The notes beneath the pieces were generated by a model. That model searched no databases and had not been told where the DNA came from. It saw only the letters and a program-made list of their open reading frames with translations. DNA of 9,798 nt. Origin: Palsa-883 sp035696165 (GTDB lineage: Bacteria > Pseudomonadota > Alphaproteobacteria > Acetobacterales > Acetobacteraceae). The position numbers and the translations under genes are program-made. Location: the NCBI GenBank assembly GCA_035696165.1, contig DASRQX010000129.1, forward strand, positions 1 to 9,798, given 5' to 3'. This document shows positions 1 through 6,244 of this stretch, piece by piece. The stretch's first letter is position 1; each line of letters begins with the position of its first letter.

Positions 1-1
1 G

Positions 2-726
2 TCCGGGCTGATCGCTCTGCTGCACCGTCTGGGCATGGAACACCGCAAGCCGAAAGCGGTCTCACGCAAGCTGGACCCGGCGAAACAGGCGGCCTTCATC
101 AAGACGTATGAAGACCAGCTAAACCACCTTCCCGCTGATGAAGCGGTGATCTTTGCGGATGCGGTGCATCCAACCCACGCGGTGCGGCCGGTTGGTTGCT
201 GGGCGCCGAAAGACTTGCCCGTCGCAGTGGAACAGAGCAGCGGGGGGACCGCCTCAACATTCATGGTGCGATCGACCTGGAGACCGGTCAGACCGTCATG
301 AAAGATGTGCTGACGGTGGATGCCTCAAGCACGATCCTGCTGTAGATGGCGATCGAGGCGATATATCCCGCTATGCGGCTGATCCACATCTTCCTGGATA
401 ATGCCAGATACCATCACGCGAAACTGGTGCAGGCGTGGCTTGCGCAGCCGGGAGGGCGGATCAAACTGCACTTCATTCCGGCCCACTGCCCGCACCTCGA
501 TCCGATCGAGAGGCTATGGGGGTTGATGCACAGGCATACCACTCACAACAAGTGCTACAACTCCGTCAAGGATTTCAGCATCACCATGCTCAGCTTCCTG
601 CGCGACGACGTGCCCAGGAACTGGCACATTTATTGCGGTGAGGTCACGGATAACTTCCGGATCATCGATCCAAAAAAAAATACCGGATTATCGTGTGAGC
701 AGGGTATACACGCTTTTGTTGTATAG
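2..726 (+). pseudogene. IS630-family transposase, decayed and cut by the window start
   Basis: This is the catalytic part of an IS630/Tc1-mariner type DDE transposase; its N-terminal DNA-binding part lies before the window. The first frame (codons from position 2) carries the first catalytic Asp region (VIFADAVHPTHA, about 156-191). The frame then moves at a G6 run (242-247): inserting one C to give GGG-CGG would restore SGRDRLNIHGAIDLETG, so a one-base deletion is likely. In the second frame a TAG stop interrupts at 343-345. After it come the second Asp (HIFLDNARYHHA) and the final Glu (HLDPIERLWG). Near the end a run of nine A (672-680) shifts the frame again. Reading one base back gives the usual family ending, here KYRIIV and TGA at 696-698, instead of the 726 stop. 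Three separate lesions make this a non-functional relic. The family call is confident; the terminal inverted repeat was not identified. Confidence 0.9.
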
Positions 727-749
727 GGCGCGAGCATTGGTAAACGTCA

Positions 750-768
750 AATTTCATTCAGTGAAATT
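750..768. repeat. AT-rich perfect inverted repeat
   Basis: AATTTCA (750-756) and TGAAATT (762-768) are perfect 7-bp arms around a 5-base loop. It lies about 25 bases after the transposase relic and just before the DnaA-box cluster. It could be part of an insertion-sequence end or of an AT-rich origin-like segment; the sequence does not decide between them. There is no T-run, so it is not a convincing terminator. Confidence 0.5.
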
Positions 769-784
769 AGAGGCAGCAACGGAG

Positions 785-817
785 CTGTGGATATCGTTAT
801 CCACAGGCTGTTGATAA
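785..817. promoter_or_regulatory. Cluster of DnaA-box-like sites, possible origin relic
   Basis: A perfect consensus DnaA box, TTATCCACA, lies at 797-805 on the plus strand. It faces TGTGGATAT at 786-794, which is an 8/9 box on the minus strand. Together they form a perfect 9-bp inverted repeat (CTGTGGATA, 785-793, and TATCCACAG, 798-806) with a TCGT loop. A third site, TGTTGATAA (809-817), is an 8/9 minus-strand box. Three boxes within 33 bases resemble the DnaA-binding part of a chromosomal or plasmid origin. No replication initiator, partition gene or iteron array is visible nearby, so origin function is only a possibility. It could also be a DnaA-titrating or DnaA-regulated site. Confidence 0.45.
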
Positions 818-1100
818 AGCACCTACGCCGGCTCGGCGAATGGCCTTAGAAGGCTTGCATATATCAATGATAATGAACCATAAATGACACGTCCACTTGG
901 CCGTGGCAGGGTCCTGGCGGCGAGAGTGTAACCCGAATTAAGTTTAATGCGACCAGTGACAGTCGGTGCCAACCGATTCCGACCGCGGCGTTTATAAAAT
1001 GCTTTCGCTACACATATTTGTGAGAGATAATACATCTGCAGGTCGTATTCACTTCATCAGAATAGGCGGATAGTTGTAATGCGCGAAAAGCGATCTCTCG

Positions 1101-1706
1101 ATGCCATCTTCGCGGGAGTGGCCACAGCATCCGCCAGGGTTGGCGCCGCGCCCAAACCACCAGGACACCTGGCTACGCGGCCGGCCGACTTACAAGCAAG
1201 GTTCCTGCCACCCATTTCTCAAGCTGCCCGGCAGCAATCGGTTACGCACACTTCCGAACGGGTTACGGCTGAATTTCGGCGGCACCCCCGAGGAGCCGTT
1301 TGTGGATATCTTCGCCGTCGAGGCCTGCGTCTCGCTCGCGAACCTGCTCGACAAGCGCTCGCGCTTCGCCCCCAGCACCCACTCGCTGCTCGCGGTTTGC
1401 CCGATACCGTGGCTGCTCGCCCAGGTGATGCGCAGCGACCCAACGCCACGCTGGCGTGCCACCGGCCTGCTGCGGCATGAGCCGGTGCTGCCGCTCGTGC
1501 TGCCGGTGCGCGATGTTCGCGTGCTCTTCGCGCTGACCGACAAGAACTACAGCGGCTTCATGAAGCATCAGCTCCCGCACGCACACGAGTATTACGCGCC
1601 GATGGAGGCGCTGACGGCCTGGGAAAGCGACAAGAATCCAGCGTTGCAGGCGCTGCTGGCGCGCGCGACCGCGTCGGCCAACTTTCTCTCGGTGCCGACG
1701 GGCTAG
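1101..1706 (+). CDS. Hypothetical protein, N-terminus uncertain
   Basis: I do not recognise this protein. From about residue 57 onward the frame looks genuinely coding, with GC-rich third positions and a balanced globular composition: alternating hydrophobic stretches (FAVEACVSLANLL, HSLLAVCPIPWLLAQ, VLPLVLPVRDVRVLFAL) and charged segments. The first 55 residues are Pro/Arg-rich and less protein-like. The ATG at 1101 has no Shine-Dalgarno. An ATG at 1079 in another frame has AGGCGG (1064-1069) at a good distance and opens with MREKRSLDAIFAGVATASA, so the true gene may start there with a frameshift before about 1270. There are no membrane segments, signal peptide or catalytic motif I can name. 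It sits between an insertion-sequence relic and the convergent phosphodiesterase gene, and could be a truncated gene carried with the accessory DNA. Confidence 0.5.
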   Translation: MPSSREWPQHPPGLAPRPNHQDTWLRGRPTYKQGSCHPFLKLPGSNRLRTLPNGLRLNFGGTPEEPFVDIFAVEACVSLANLLDKRSRFAPSTHSLLAVCPIPWLLAQVMRSDPTPRWRATGLLRHEPVLPLVLPVRDVRVLFALTDKNYSGFMKHQLPHAHEYYAPMEALTAWESDKNPALQALLARATASANFLSVPTG

Positions 1707-1795
1707 CGCCGCTGTCAAAACCTATCGAGGCCAATCGCTGGCGAGGTTCAATCGAGGCGACAGCATGAAAGCAACTGGCCGCATTGCATCTCACC

Positions 1796-1812
1796 AGAAT
1801 GCTTCGCATTCT
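1796..1812. repeat. Short perfect hairpin in the convergent gap
   Basis: AGAATGC (1796-1802) and GCATTCT (1806-1812) form a perfect 7-bp stem with a TTC loop. It sits between the hypothetical gene ending at 1706 and the phosphodiesterase gene ending at 1848, which point at each other. That position fits a bidirectional terminator, but there is no T-run on either side, so the role is only suggested. Confidence 0.35.
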
Positions 1813-1847
1813 TATTGTACCGATTCCGAAATAACAAACGGATTCGA

Positions 1848-2768
1848 TTACGCCGATCCGGAACCACCCCGCCGGGACACATGCTGCCGCGCGGGGGGTA
1901 GCGGAAACCCCTGCTCCGCCAGCACTTGCCTCGCAATGTCGGGACGGTCGGTGATCAGCCCGTCGACCCCCTCACACAGCAGCCGCCGAATGTCCGCCGC
2001 GCCGTTGACCGTCCAGGCCAGCACCGCAAGCCCCAGGTCGTGCGCCTCGGCGATCAGGTCAGCGGTGAGATCGGCATGGTGCGGCGCCCAGATCGATCCA
2101 CCCTCGGCGGCCACCGCCCGCGGTATCGAACCACCGTAGTCCGCCGGTACCGGACCACCCCACCAAAACGCGGCCTCGGCGATGGTCTCCGGGCGGGTCA
2201 GCCAGACATGCTGCAGACCCGGACGCAATCGGGCCGCATGCCGTGGCCCACGCCAATCGAACGATGATACGCCGATACGACCGATCGCACCCGCCGCCTC
2301 CGCGACGGCGATCACGGCTTCGGCCATCGCCATTGGGCCAACAGTCCAATCAGGGTGCGTCGGAACCGTCTTCATCTCGATGTTCAACCGCACCGACTGG
2401 TCCATCGCGAGCACCTCGGCCAGTGTGGGAATGCGGGCGCCATCGCGCGGCACCTGCTCCGGAAACTGCATTGCATAATCGCAGCCCGGCCGGATCCGTC
2501 CGACGTTGTATGCCGCCAACTCCGCCAGGCGCAGCGTGCGAATCAACGACCCAGGCGCCGTCAGCCAATCCCCATCTGCCCCGCGCGTAATATCGGGATT
2601 GAGCGCCGGATCGTGGCTGACCACCGGCACCCCATCTGCCGTGACCGCGACATCCAGCTCGAAACCGTCGACCCCGATCGCCAGCGCGGCCGCGAACCCC
2701 GCCAGCGTGTTCTCCGGAAACAAGCCCCGCGCGCCACGATGGCCCTGCAGATCGATCGCCCGCCGCAT
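1848..2768 (-). CDS. Glycerophosphodiester phosphodiesterase (GDPD family)
   Basis: This cytoplasmic enzyme should hydrolyse glycerophosphodiesters to sn-glycerol 3-phosphate and an alcohol. The GDPD signature is complete. The first catalytic His and Arg are in LQGHRGARGLFPENT (H10, R11), the metal ligands in DGFELDV (E37, D39), the second catalytic His in VVSHDP (H52), a further metal ligand in NIEMK (E131), and the late WTVN (252-255) and DGLITDRPD (269-277) strands of the TIM barrel are present. At 306 aa it is slightly longer than the minimal fold, and there is no signal peptide. I chose ATG at 2768 because it begins just before the first beta strand and has a G-rich ribosome site. A TTG at 2831 would add 21 non-conserved residues and would run through the dyad at 2806-2832. 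It is transcribed divergently from the racemase gene. UgpQ-like enzymes often accompany Ugp-type ABC transporters, and a related-type transporter lies on the other side of the racemase gene. Confidence 0.92.
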   Translation of the reverse strand: MRRAIDLQGHRGARGLFPENTLAGFAAALAIGVDGFELDVAVTADGVPVVSHDPALNPDITRGADGDWLTAPGSLIRTLRLAELAAYNVGRIRPGCDYAMQFPEQVPRDGARIPTLAEVLAMDQSVRLNIEMKTVPTHPDWTVGPMAMAEAVIAVAEAAGAIGRIGVSSFDWRGPRHAARLRPGLQHVWLTRPETIAEAAFWWGGPVPADYGGSIPRAVAAEGGSIWAPHHADLTADLIAEAHDLGLAVLAWTVNGAADIRRLLCEGVDGLITDRPDIARQVLAEQGFPLPPARQHVSRRGGSGSA

Positions 2769-2805
2769 GCTGCCCCCGCGTCCCGGTCGGCTGTCCCCGG
2801 CCGAC

Positions 2806-2832
2806 TTTGCCGTCCGGAGATCGTACGGCAAA
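2806..2832. promoter_or_regulatory. Dyad, candidate operator between divergent genes
   Basis: TTTGCCGT (2806-2813) and ACGGCAAA (2825-2832) are perfect 8-bp inverted arms separated by 11 bases, 27 bp in total. This is typical geometry for a dimeric transcription factor. It lies in the gap between the divergent phosphodiesterase (start 2768) and racemase (start 2863) genes, so one bound regulator could control both. No regulator gene is in the window, and the family cannot be named from the dyad alone. Confidence 0.4.
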
Positions 2833-2852
2833 CTGCACCCAGGTCACCAATC

Positions 2853-2856
2853 AGGA
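2853..2856 (+). promoter_or_regulatory. Shine-Dalgarno of the racemase gene
   Basis: AGGA lies 6 bases before the GTG at 2863 and 9 bases before the ATG at 2866. Either codon could be used, and the product differs by only one Met. Confidence 0.6.
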
Positions 2857-2862
2857 TAGTGC

Positions 2863-3588
2863 GTGATGGATGAGCGGAGCGAGCGGGTGCTGGGCGTGCT
2901 CGGCGGCATGGGGCCGCTGGCGAGCGCGCAATTCATGTTGCGCCTCACGCTTTTGACGCCCGCGGAACGTGACCAGGACCACGTCCCAACGGTGCTGTGG
3001 TCCGACCCGAGGGTGCCGAGCCGCACGCAATCCACGTTCACCGCCGCCCAAGATCCCCTGCCCTGGCTGCTGCGCGGCGTCGCCGGATTGCGCCACGCCG
3101 GTTGCGGCGCCATCGCCATCCCCTGCAACACCGCGCATCGCTGGCACGCGGAGATGCTGACGGAAGCCGGCTGCCCCGTTCTCCATATCGTCGACGCTGC
3201 TGCCGCCGACCTGCGCCGCGAAGGCATCGCGCCGGGTGTGATCGGCGTGATAGGCACAGCGGCAACGCTCGACATGCGGCTGTATCAGGAGCGGCTCGGA
3301 CGGTCGGGCTGGGACTGCCTGGTCCCGAGCTGGGACGAGATGCAACGGCTGATCGGCCCGGCGATCGTCGCGGTGAAAACCAACCGGGTCGCCGAGGCCT
3401 ACGCCCCTGCGGCCGAGGTGGTGCAAAGCCTCCACCGGCGCGGCGCCCGCGCGGTGGTACTGGGATGCACGGAAATTCCGCTCGGCATCCAGGCCGGTCC
3501 CTGGCAGACGCTCGGCGTGAAGCTGATCGACACGATCGACTCGCTGGCCCGCGCTTCGATCGCCTGGGCCCGCGGCGAGGACTGTTAG
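2863..3588 (+). CDS. Aspartate/glutamate racemase family protein
   Basis: A 241-aa member of the cofactor-independent Asp/Glu racemase superfamily (RacD/YgeA-like), which interconverts amino-acid enantiomers by a two-cysteine mechanism. Both catalytic Cys motifs are present: AIPCNTAH (C88) and VLGCTEIPL (C202). The N-terminal LGVLGGMGPLAS loop (10-21) and the middle GVIGTAATLDMRLY segment (128-141) are also typical. Length fits the family (about 230-250). Start is GTG 2863 or ATG 2866, after AGGA. There is no signal peptide, so it is cytoplasmic. It points toward the sugar-transport genes but is separated from them by about 245 bases of repeat-bearing DNA, so co-transcription is doubtful. Substrate cannot be fixed from sequence; aspartate or glutamate is the default, and relatives such as hydantoin racemase have similar motifs. 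Confidence 0.9.
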   Translation: MMDERSERVLGVLGGMGPLASAQFMLRLTLLTPAERDQDHVPTVLWSDPRVPSRTQSTFTAAQDPLPWLLRGVAGLRHAGCGAIAIPCNTAHRWHAEMLTEAGCPVLHIVDAAAADLRREGIAPGVIGVIGTAATLDMRLYQERLGRSGWDCLVPSWDEMQRLIGPAIVAVKTNRVAEAYAPAAEVVQSLHRRGARAVVLGCTEIPLGIQAGPWQTLGVKLIDTIDSLARASIAWARGEDC

Positions 3589-3612
3589 CTGTCAGGGGCA
3601 CCGTTTCACTCC

Positions 3613-3691
3613 CGTCATGGCCGGGCTTGACCCGGCCATGCACGCACCGCCGGTGTCGCAACGGATGGCCACGTCAAGCCCGGCCATGACG
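3613..3691. repeat. Palindromic intergenic repeat pair
   Basis: A perfect 19-bp inverted repeat (3613-3631 and 3673-3691, sharing the core GTCATGGCCGGGCTTGAC) flanks about 41 bases. The left copy also folds on itself: CATGGCCGGG (3616-3625) pairs with CCCGGCCATG (3631-3640) around a CTTGA loop. Repeats of this type are common between genes in alphaproteobacterial genomes. A related copy occurs at 5195-5218. Located after the racemase stop, it may serve as a transcript end or mRNA stabiliser, but it lacks a T-run. Confidence 0.75.
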
Positions 3692-3785
3692 CTGGCCGCC
3701 GCTGCCAAACCAATTGACCCTCTTCCCATGTCCGGCCGCGCTGGCACCTCCCGGCCAAAGATGCTTCATTTAACTCACGGCCTCG

Positions 3786-3795
3786 ACCGCGCGGT
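3786..3795. promoter_or_regulatory. 10-bp palindrome upstream of the binding-protein gene
   Basis: ACCGCGCGGT is a perfect palindrome 39 bases before the ATG at 3835. It could be half of an operator or chance in GC-rich DNA. I could not identify a convincing -10/-35 pair around it. Confidence 0.2.
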
Positions 3796-3834
3796 ATCGT
3801 GCGGCCGACGGCCCAATATCGCGGGGGGGCTTCC

Positions 3835-5064
3835 ATGGTGCGCCGAGCAATATTCGTCGTCACTTGCCTACTGTTGTTCGGGATGGGTCGGGCCGCAGCA
3901 CAGACCAAAACCATCAGCCTGTGGCATGTGTTCAATCTCGAAACCGACATGATCTACGGCGGCATCAAGTCGTTCAACCAGACACAAACCGCCTACCGGA
4001 TCGACGCCAGGTTGGTGCCGGCCAACCAGTTCGTTACCGAGCTGATCAAGGCGATCGCCACCGGCTCGGTGCCCGACCTGGTCACGCTGGACAACCCGTT
4101 CGTCGCCAGCTTCGCCGCGCAGGACGCGCTGCTCGACCTGACCGACCGCATCAAGCAGTCCGGCACGATCAAGCCGCAGGTCTATTTCAAGGGCCCCTGG
4201 GCGTCGGGACAGTGGAAGGGCCGCACCTATGCGATCCCGCGCGACGCCAACACGCTGGTGCTGTGCTACAATGCCGACATGTTCCGGGCCAAAGGCCTCG
4301 ACCCCGACAAGCCGCCGCAAACCTGGTCAGAACTGACGGCCGACGCGGCGAAGCTGACCGATCCGGCGAAGCACGTCTACGGCTTCGGCTTCAGCGCGAT
4401 GCAGGCCGAGGAAGGCGTGTTCCAGTGGCTACCGTTCCTGTATCAGGCCGGCGGCTCGATCGATCACTTGGACACGCCGCAGGCCGCGTCATCGTTGCAA
4501 ATTCTGGTCGATTTCGTCAAGAGCGGCGCCGCCTCGCTCGACGTGATCAACGAGCGCCAGTACGAAGTCACCAACACCTTCATGGCCGGCAATTCCGCGA
4601 TGGTGCCATGCGGACCGTGGGAGCTGCCGCGCCTGCAGAAGGAAGCGAAATTCGAGTGGCGCCAGGCGTTACTGCCAATGAAGGACGGCGTGAACATCCG
4701 CGCGTCCTCGCTCGGCGGCTACGACTGGGTGATCCCAAAGGACGCCGCCGACCCTGATGGCGCCTTCAAGTTCATCGAGTTCATGGCGGACCCGAAGATC
4801 GTCAGCGAGGGCTGGAAGACCGGCCGTCTGCCACCGCGCACCGATATCGTGATCGAGAACCCGCAATGGCCGCAGGCCTATGCGATGTACCACGAACAGT
4901 TGGCGACCGCGCGCGCCCGCGGCCCGCACCCGCAATGGCCCGAGCTATCGCGCGCCATGCAGACCGCGGAGCAGGAGGCGATCACCGGCAAGCGCTCGGC
5001 GGCTGACGCGCTGGCCGACGCGGCGAAGAAGATCCAACCAATTCTCGCAAAAACGCCGTTGTGA
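3835..5064 (+). CDS. ABC transporter substrate-binding protein, family 1 (sugar)
   Basis: A periplasmic solute-binding protein of the MalE/UgpB type that captures a saccharide and delivers it to the two permeases downstream. I chose ATG 3835 (409 aa) over an upstream start at 3799 because it gives a proper Sec signal peptide: MVRRA, a hydrophobic core (FVVTCLLLFGMG) and an AAA-Q cleavage site near residues 22/23. A G7 run (3823-3829) sits at ribosome-site distance. Family-typical parts are the opening ISLWHVF strand (28-33), GSVPDLVTLDN (77-87), the hinge region GRTYAIPRDANTLVLCYN (129-146), the TWSEL segment (163-167), GPWELPRLQKEA (260-271), and GGYDWVIPKDA followed by FKFIEFMADP (294-320). 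Length is normal. The cleavage site is AAAQ rather than a lipobox, so it is soluble in the periplasm. The ligand is not readable from sequence; the linked GH127 points to an arabinofuranoside. Confidence 0.92.
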   Translation: MVRRAIFVVTCLLLFGMGRAAAQTKTISLWHVFNLETDMIYGGIKSFNQTQTAYRIDARLVPANQFVTELIKAIATGSVPDLVTLDNPFVASFAAQDALLDLTDRIKQSGTIKPQVYFKGPWASGQWKGRTYAIPRDANTLVLCYNADMFRAKGLDPDKPPQTWSELTADAAKLTDPAKHVYGFGFSAMQAEEGVFQWLPFLYQAGGSIDHLDTPQAASSLQILVDFVKSGAASLDVINERQYEVTNTFMAGNSAMVPCGPWELPRLQKEAKFEWRQALLPMKDGVNIRASSLGGYDWVIPKDAADPDGAFKFIEFMADPKIVSEGWKTGRLPPRTDIVIENPQWPQAYAMYHEQLATARARGPHPQWPELSRAMQTAEQEAITGKRSAADALADAAKKIQPILAKTPL

Positions 5065-5127
5065 CATTTGCAGGAGCGATCGTCATCCGCCGGCTGATAG
5101 GCCCCGGAGACGTCGAGAGTACAATCT

Positions 5128-5166
5128 GTGCCGGCCCACGGTCTCTCAACGCGCCACGGCCGGCAC
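5128..5166. repeat. Inverted repeat, 9-bp arms
   Basis: GTGCCGGCC (5128-5136) and GGCCGGCAC (5158-5166) are perfect inverted arms separated by 21 bases. It is the first of three structured elements after the binding-protein gene. Confidence 0.55.
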
Positions 5167-5198
5167 CCAATGTGTCATGTCCGGCTCCTGATGTGTCA

Positions 5199-5232
5199 TG
5201 GCCGGCGAAGGCCGGCCACCCACGACTTTTTT
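5199..5232 (+). terminator. Hairpin plus T-run, possible partial terminator
   Basis: TGGCCGGC (5199-5206) pairs perfectly with GCCGGCCA (5211-5218) around a GAAG loop. Six T follow at 5227-5232, after an 8-base spacer. The spacer is longer than in an ideal intrinsic terminator, so efficiency would be partial at best. The stem belongs to the same repeat family as 3613-3640. Confidence 0.4.
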
Positions 5233-5257
5233 CGCTATACAAACACAACGTATTGCT

Positions 5258-5276
5258 GCCGGGCTCAAAGCCCGGC
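5258..5276. repeat. Strong 8-bp hairpin
   Basis: GCCGGGCT (5258-5265) and AGCCCGGC (5269-5276) form a perfect GC-rich stem with a CAA loop, about 87 bases before the first permease gene. It may protect the 3' end of the upstream message or slow polymerase; it has no following T-run. Confidence 0.55.
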
Positions 5277-5362
5277 GTAATAAGAGGGACCGGCGGTAGC
5301 CCCACGACCAAGCGCTCGTCGCGCATCACTGGGTCAAGCACAGCATTGCATGTGAGCAGCTA

Positions 5363-6244
5363 ATGCGGGGTTCGCGGTCACTACTACACGTCTTCCTCGC
5401 GCTGCCACTGCTCTACTTGCTCGCGCTAGTGGCATTCCCGATCGTCTACAACATCACCATGAGCTTCCAGGACGTGCACCTCGGCAACATCGCCAGGTTC
5501 GCCCGGCCGTTCGTCGGCCTCGACAACTACCGCACAGCTCTTACAGACCCAGACTTCCGCCGCGTGCTGGGCAATTCCCTGATATTCGTGGGCGTGAATG
5601 TCCTCGCCCAGGTCGGCATCGGACTCGCGGTCGCGCTGTTTTTCGCCCAACGGTTCCCCGGGGTCCACCTGCTGCGCGGACTGTTGCTCGCCGCCTGGAT
5701 GCTGCCCGCGCTGGTGGTAGGCGCGCTATGGAAATGGCTGTTCGCCACGCAATACGGCGTGATCAACTTCGTGCTGGCGGCCACGGACCTCATTTCTGCA
5801 CCAGTTCATTGGCTCTCCGATCCATCCGTCTCGCTGACCTCTGTCACCATCGCGAATATCTGGCTGGGTATGCCATTTAGCATGATCCTGATCTCGGCGG
5901 CGCTGACCGGCATTCCGCTGGAGCCGTACGAGGCGGCCGCCCTGGACGGCGCCGGGCCGGGGCAGCGCTTCCGCTACATCACCCTGCCGGCGTTGCGGCC
6001 CGCGCTGCTCGCTGTCGCGTGCCTGGTAACGATCTACACGATGCGCGCCTTCGACCTCATCTTCGCGATGACCCAGGGCGGGCCGCTCGACGCCAGCAAC
6101 GTGCTGCCGCTGTTCTCCTACCAGGCGTCGTTCCAGCGCTTCCAATTCGGCCTGGGCGCGGCAATCGGAAGCTTCGCCGTGGTGATCGTCCTCAGCGTCG
6201 CCCTGCTCTACATCCAGACGCTGCGCCACGAGGCCGACGCATGA
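5363..6244 (+). CDS. ABC sugar transporter permease (MalF/UgpA type)
   Basis: A 293-aa inner-membrane permease, one half of the transport channel. Hydrophobic segments are visible near residues 8-30, 71-95, 103-127, 160-183, 213-235 and 262-284, giving about six helices as expected. The cytoplasmic EAA loop that docks the ATPase is clear at about 190-209 (EAAALDGAGPGQRFRYITLP, with the conserved Gly and the I-x-LP end). The ATG at 5363 has only a weak GAGCAG ribosome site, but the first helix begins right after it. The stop overlaps the next gene's start by 4 bases (ATGA at 6241-6244), so the two permeases are translationally coupled. Assignment as a carbohydrate-uptake permease is firm; substrate is not. 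Confidence 0.93.
   Translation: MRGSRSLLHVFLALPLLYLLALVAFPIVYNITMSFQDVHLGNIARFARPFVGLDNYRTALTDPDFRRVLGNSLIFVGVNVLAQVGIGLAVALFFAQRFPGVHLLRGLLLAAWMLPALVVGALWKWLFATQYGVINFVLAATDLISAPVHWLSDPSVSLTSVTIANIWLGMPFSMILISAALTGIPLEPYEAAALDGAGPGQRFRYITLPALRPALLAVACLVTIYTMRAFDLIFAMTQGGPLDASNVLPLFSYQASFQRFQFGLGAAIGSFAVVIVLSVALLYIQTLRHEADA

Larger units (their letters stand above)
727..1078. other. Gene-free, AT-richer spacer with DnaA-box-like cluster
   Basis: I see no convincing gene in these roughly 350 bases. The stretch is visibly AT-richer than the coding regions to its right. It contains an AT-rich inverted repeat at 750-768, a cluster of three DnaA-box-like 9-mers at 786-817, and a TTAA-GT-TTAA element around 938-947. 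A 70-codon minus-strand frame (823-1035) is open but has no recognisable family and no clear ribosome binding site, so I do not call it a gene. The region may be the outer part of the decayed insertion sequence, the end of another element, or old plasmid or phage DNA. Confidence 0.6.
5065..5362. other. Repeat-filled gap between binding protein and permeases
   Basis: These 298 bases hold no credible gene; a 100-codon frame running through them is a translation of intergenic repeats. Three hairpins can be seen: 5128-5166, 5199-5218 and 5258-5276, plus a near-identical direct repeat (TGTGTCATGTCCGGC at 5171-5185, TGTGTCATGGCCGGC at 5192-5206). Such a structured gap directly after a binding-protein gene often lets the binding protein be made in excess over the permeases, as in the maltose operon. 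That role is inferred here. Confidence 0.6.

Noticed and set aside
840..880. Possible IHF site near the DnaA boxes
   Set aside because: TATCAATGATAATG and its complement match only half of the IHF consensus.
823..1035. 70-codon minus-strand frame with a plausible-looking peptide
   Set aside because: No family, no Shine-Dalgarno, and AT-rich non-coding surroundings; kept only as part of the spacer description.
1263..1718. Long minus-strand frame opposite the hypothetical gene
   Set aside because: Arg/Gln/His-rich composition typical of a shadow of GC-rich coding DNA on the other strand.
2350..2873. Several frames of 115-172 codons overlapping the phosphodiesterase gene
   Set aside because: All lie within the GDPD gene, whose motifs are complete; their sequences are low-complexity Arg/Pro/Gly shadows.
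3613..5276. Possible CRISPR array or tandem repeat array
   Set aside because: The repeats are few, inverted, unevenly spaced and lack spacer-repeat periodicity; no cas genes are present.
5061..5363. 100-codon plus-strand frame between binding protein and permease
   Set aside because: It translates the palindromic repeats (VSWPAKAGHPRLF-type peptide), a common annotation artefact.
6019..6240. Upstream extension of the second permease
   Set aside because: This is the first permease read in another frame; the ATGA overlap at 6241 gives the proper start.
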